Of a DNA stretch of 31,358 bases, positions 30,787 through 31,358 are shown piece by piece. Both the position numbers and the translations under genes were made by a program. Origin of the DNA: CAYFUT01 sp964346395 (GTDB lineage Bacteria > Bacillota > Halanaerobiia > Halobacteroidales > Halobacteroidaceae); contig CAYFUT010000029.1 of assembly GCA_964346395.1 (NCBI GenBank), forward strand, positions 1 through 31,358, read 5' to 3'. The notes under the pieces are model-generated. The model ran no database searches. It had not been told where the DNA came from and saw only the letters and a list, made by a program, of their open reading frames with translations. Position 1 is the first letter of the stretch; the number at the start of each line of letters is the position of its first letter.

Positions 30787-31358
30787 GTGTGCTTCGTAAA
30801 CTATAGAAATAGCAGATGTGAATTTTGCTTATGCTGTTTTTTTCGTATCGGTGTGTGAAACTGACAAGACCAGGGTGTCTACCGTGAGGTAGAATCTGGA
30901 GAAGTTGAGGTGAGCAGTCAGCTCAAAACAATCTAGAGCAGGCGTGTTGATTTAGCATAAAAAGGAAATAAAAATAGTCGAAAATTAGCAGCAGTGAAGT
31001 TGGTTCAGTGTTGTACTATTATTGGAATTAGAAGATATAATATTTTTGTCTTTAGAAAGGAAAATTGAACTTATTAAAGAATATACATAGTAGTAATTTC
31101 GAAAGTCGGGGGTAAGCAGCAGTTTTGTGAGGTTATCACTTGATAAGTTAGAAGATTGAAAACTGCCTTCAGTGTAATTTAATTAAGGGTTGAGATAGGT
31201 TTCGAAACTCCCCCGGGTTTGAGCACAAGATTTGACTTTCGAAAATTAGGCAGGAATTTTGGTTGGGACTACCCCTGTGACCCCTTGATATGATAGGGTT
31301 ATATTTTGTAAATATCGGCGGTCACAACACCATCTCCGTTAGGTAGGAGACTGAAAGA
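30787..31358 (+). mobile_element. Group II intron, 5' ribozyme portion (truncated by window end)
   Basis: About 570 non-coding bases with dense nested pairing. The 5' boundary GTGTG fits the group II rule GUGYG; 30787 is preferred and 30851 is the alternative. The block at 30863-30908, CCAGGGTGTCTACC-GTGA-GGTAGAATCTGGAGAAG, matches the conserved domain IC1 arrangement (GGGTGTC, hairpin with GNRA loop, GAATCTG.AG.AAG) of known introns such as that of Oceanobacillus iheyensis. Further stems: CTGAC/GTCAG around it; AATTTCGAAAGTC (31094-31106)/GACTTTCGAAAATT; CGGGGG/CCCCCG; GCAGTTTT/AAAACTGC; TGTGACC/GGTCACA enclosing two hairpins near 31275-31325. The intron-encoded reverse transcriptase would lie beyond 31358. 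The 5' exon ends just after the gene fragment at 30771. Confidence 0.75.

Noticed and set aside
1..31358. CRISPR arrays, tRNA or rRNA genes
   Set aside because: No regularly spaced direct repeats, cloverleaf sequences or rRNA landmarks were seen on either strand.

Overview
The window looks like a low-GC, endospore-forming, strictly anaerobic Firmicute, most likely of the Halanaerobiales/Halobacteroidaceae type (Acetohalobium, Halobacteroides, Orenia and relatives). The reasons are AT-rich codon choice (TTA-heavy leucine), strong AGGAGG ribosome binding sites, an oxygen-independent (cbi-type) cobalamin pathway, and forespore genes sigG, spoIIR and ylmC/ymxH. The genus is an inference from gene content; no rRNA is present.

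Region 1 (126-19101) is a large cobalamin (B12) locus, nearly all on the + strand. The corrin-ring block cbiE-cbiT-cbiL-cbiF-cbiG-cbiH-cbiJ is tightly overlapped. It is followed by cobU, two paralogous cobyric acid synthases (cbiP1 and cbiP2) separated by a divergent tandem-DUF3231 gene, a metallo-beta-lactamase-fold hydrolase, cbiB, a DUF3267 membrane zincin, cbiA, cobA (corrinoid adenosyltransferase), cobS, a PduX-like threonine kinase, cobD and cobC. Together these cover methylation and ring contraction, a,c-diamidation (CbiA), adenosylation (CobA), b,d,e,g-amidation (CbiP), aminopropanol arm synthesis and attachment (PduX, CobD, CbiB), and nucleotide loop assembly (CobU, CobS, CobC). cbiC, cbiD, the cobalt chelatase and cobT are not in the window, and no cobalamin riboswitch is visible.

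Region 2 (19102-23535) holds paired terminators, a two-LysM protein (-), then sigG-spoIIR behind a good sigma-G-type promoter, ylmC/ymxH, nrdR and a uracil-DNA-glycosylase-like gene. Region 3 (23556-25953) has an ABC exporter (-) with its own sigma-A promoter, a degenerate copy of a dispersed repeat, and a small membrane protein.

Region 4 (25954-30771) is accessory in character: a 33-residue ORF, an XRE repressor/ImmA peptidase pair with an inverted-repeat operator, short or broken reading frames, a membrane-anchored glycerophosphodiesterase, a lone ArsR regulator behind a consensus promoter, a bacterial PH-domain protein and a gene fragment. From about 30787 to the window end lies the 5' ribozyme part of a group II intron, cut off before any reverse transcriptase.

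Two 100-N gaps (6228-6327 and 22702-22801) are each flanked by the same 10-11 bases on both sides, so they are probably unresolved contig overlaps rather than missing sequence. Removing the first restores separate cobU and cbiP1 genes.
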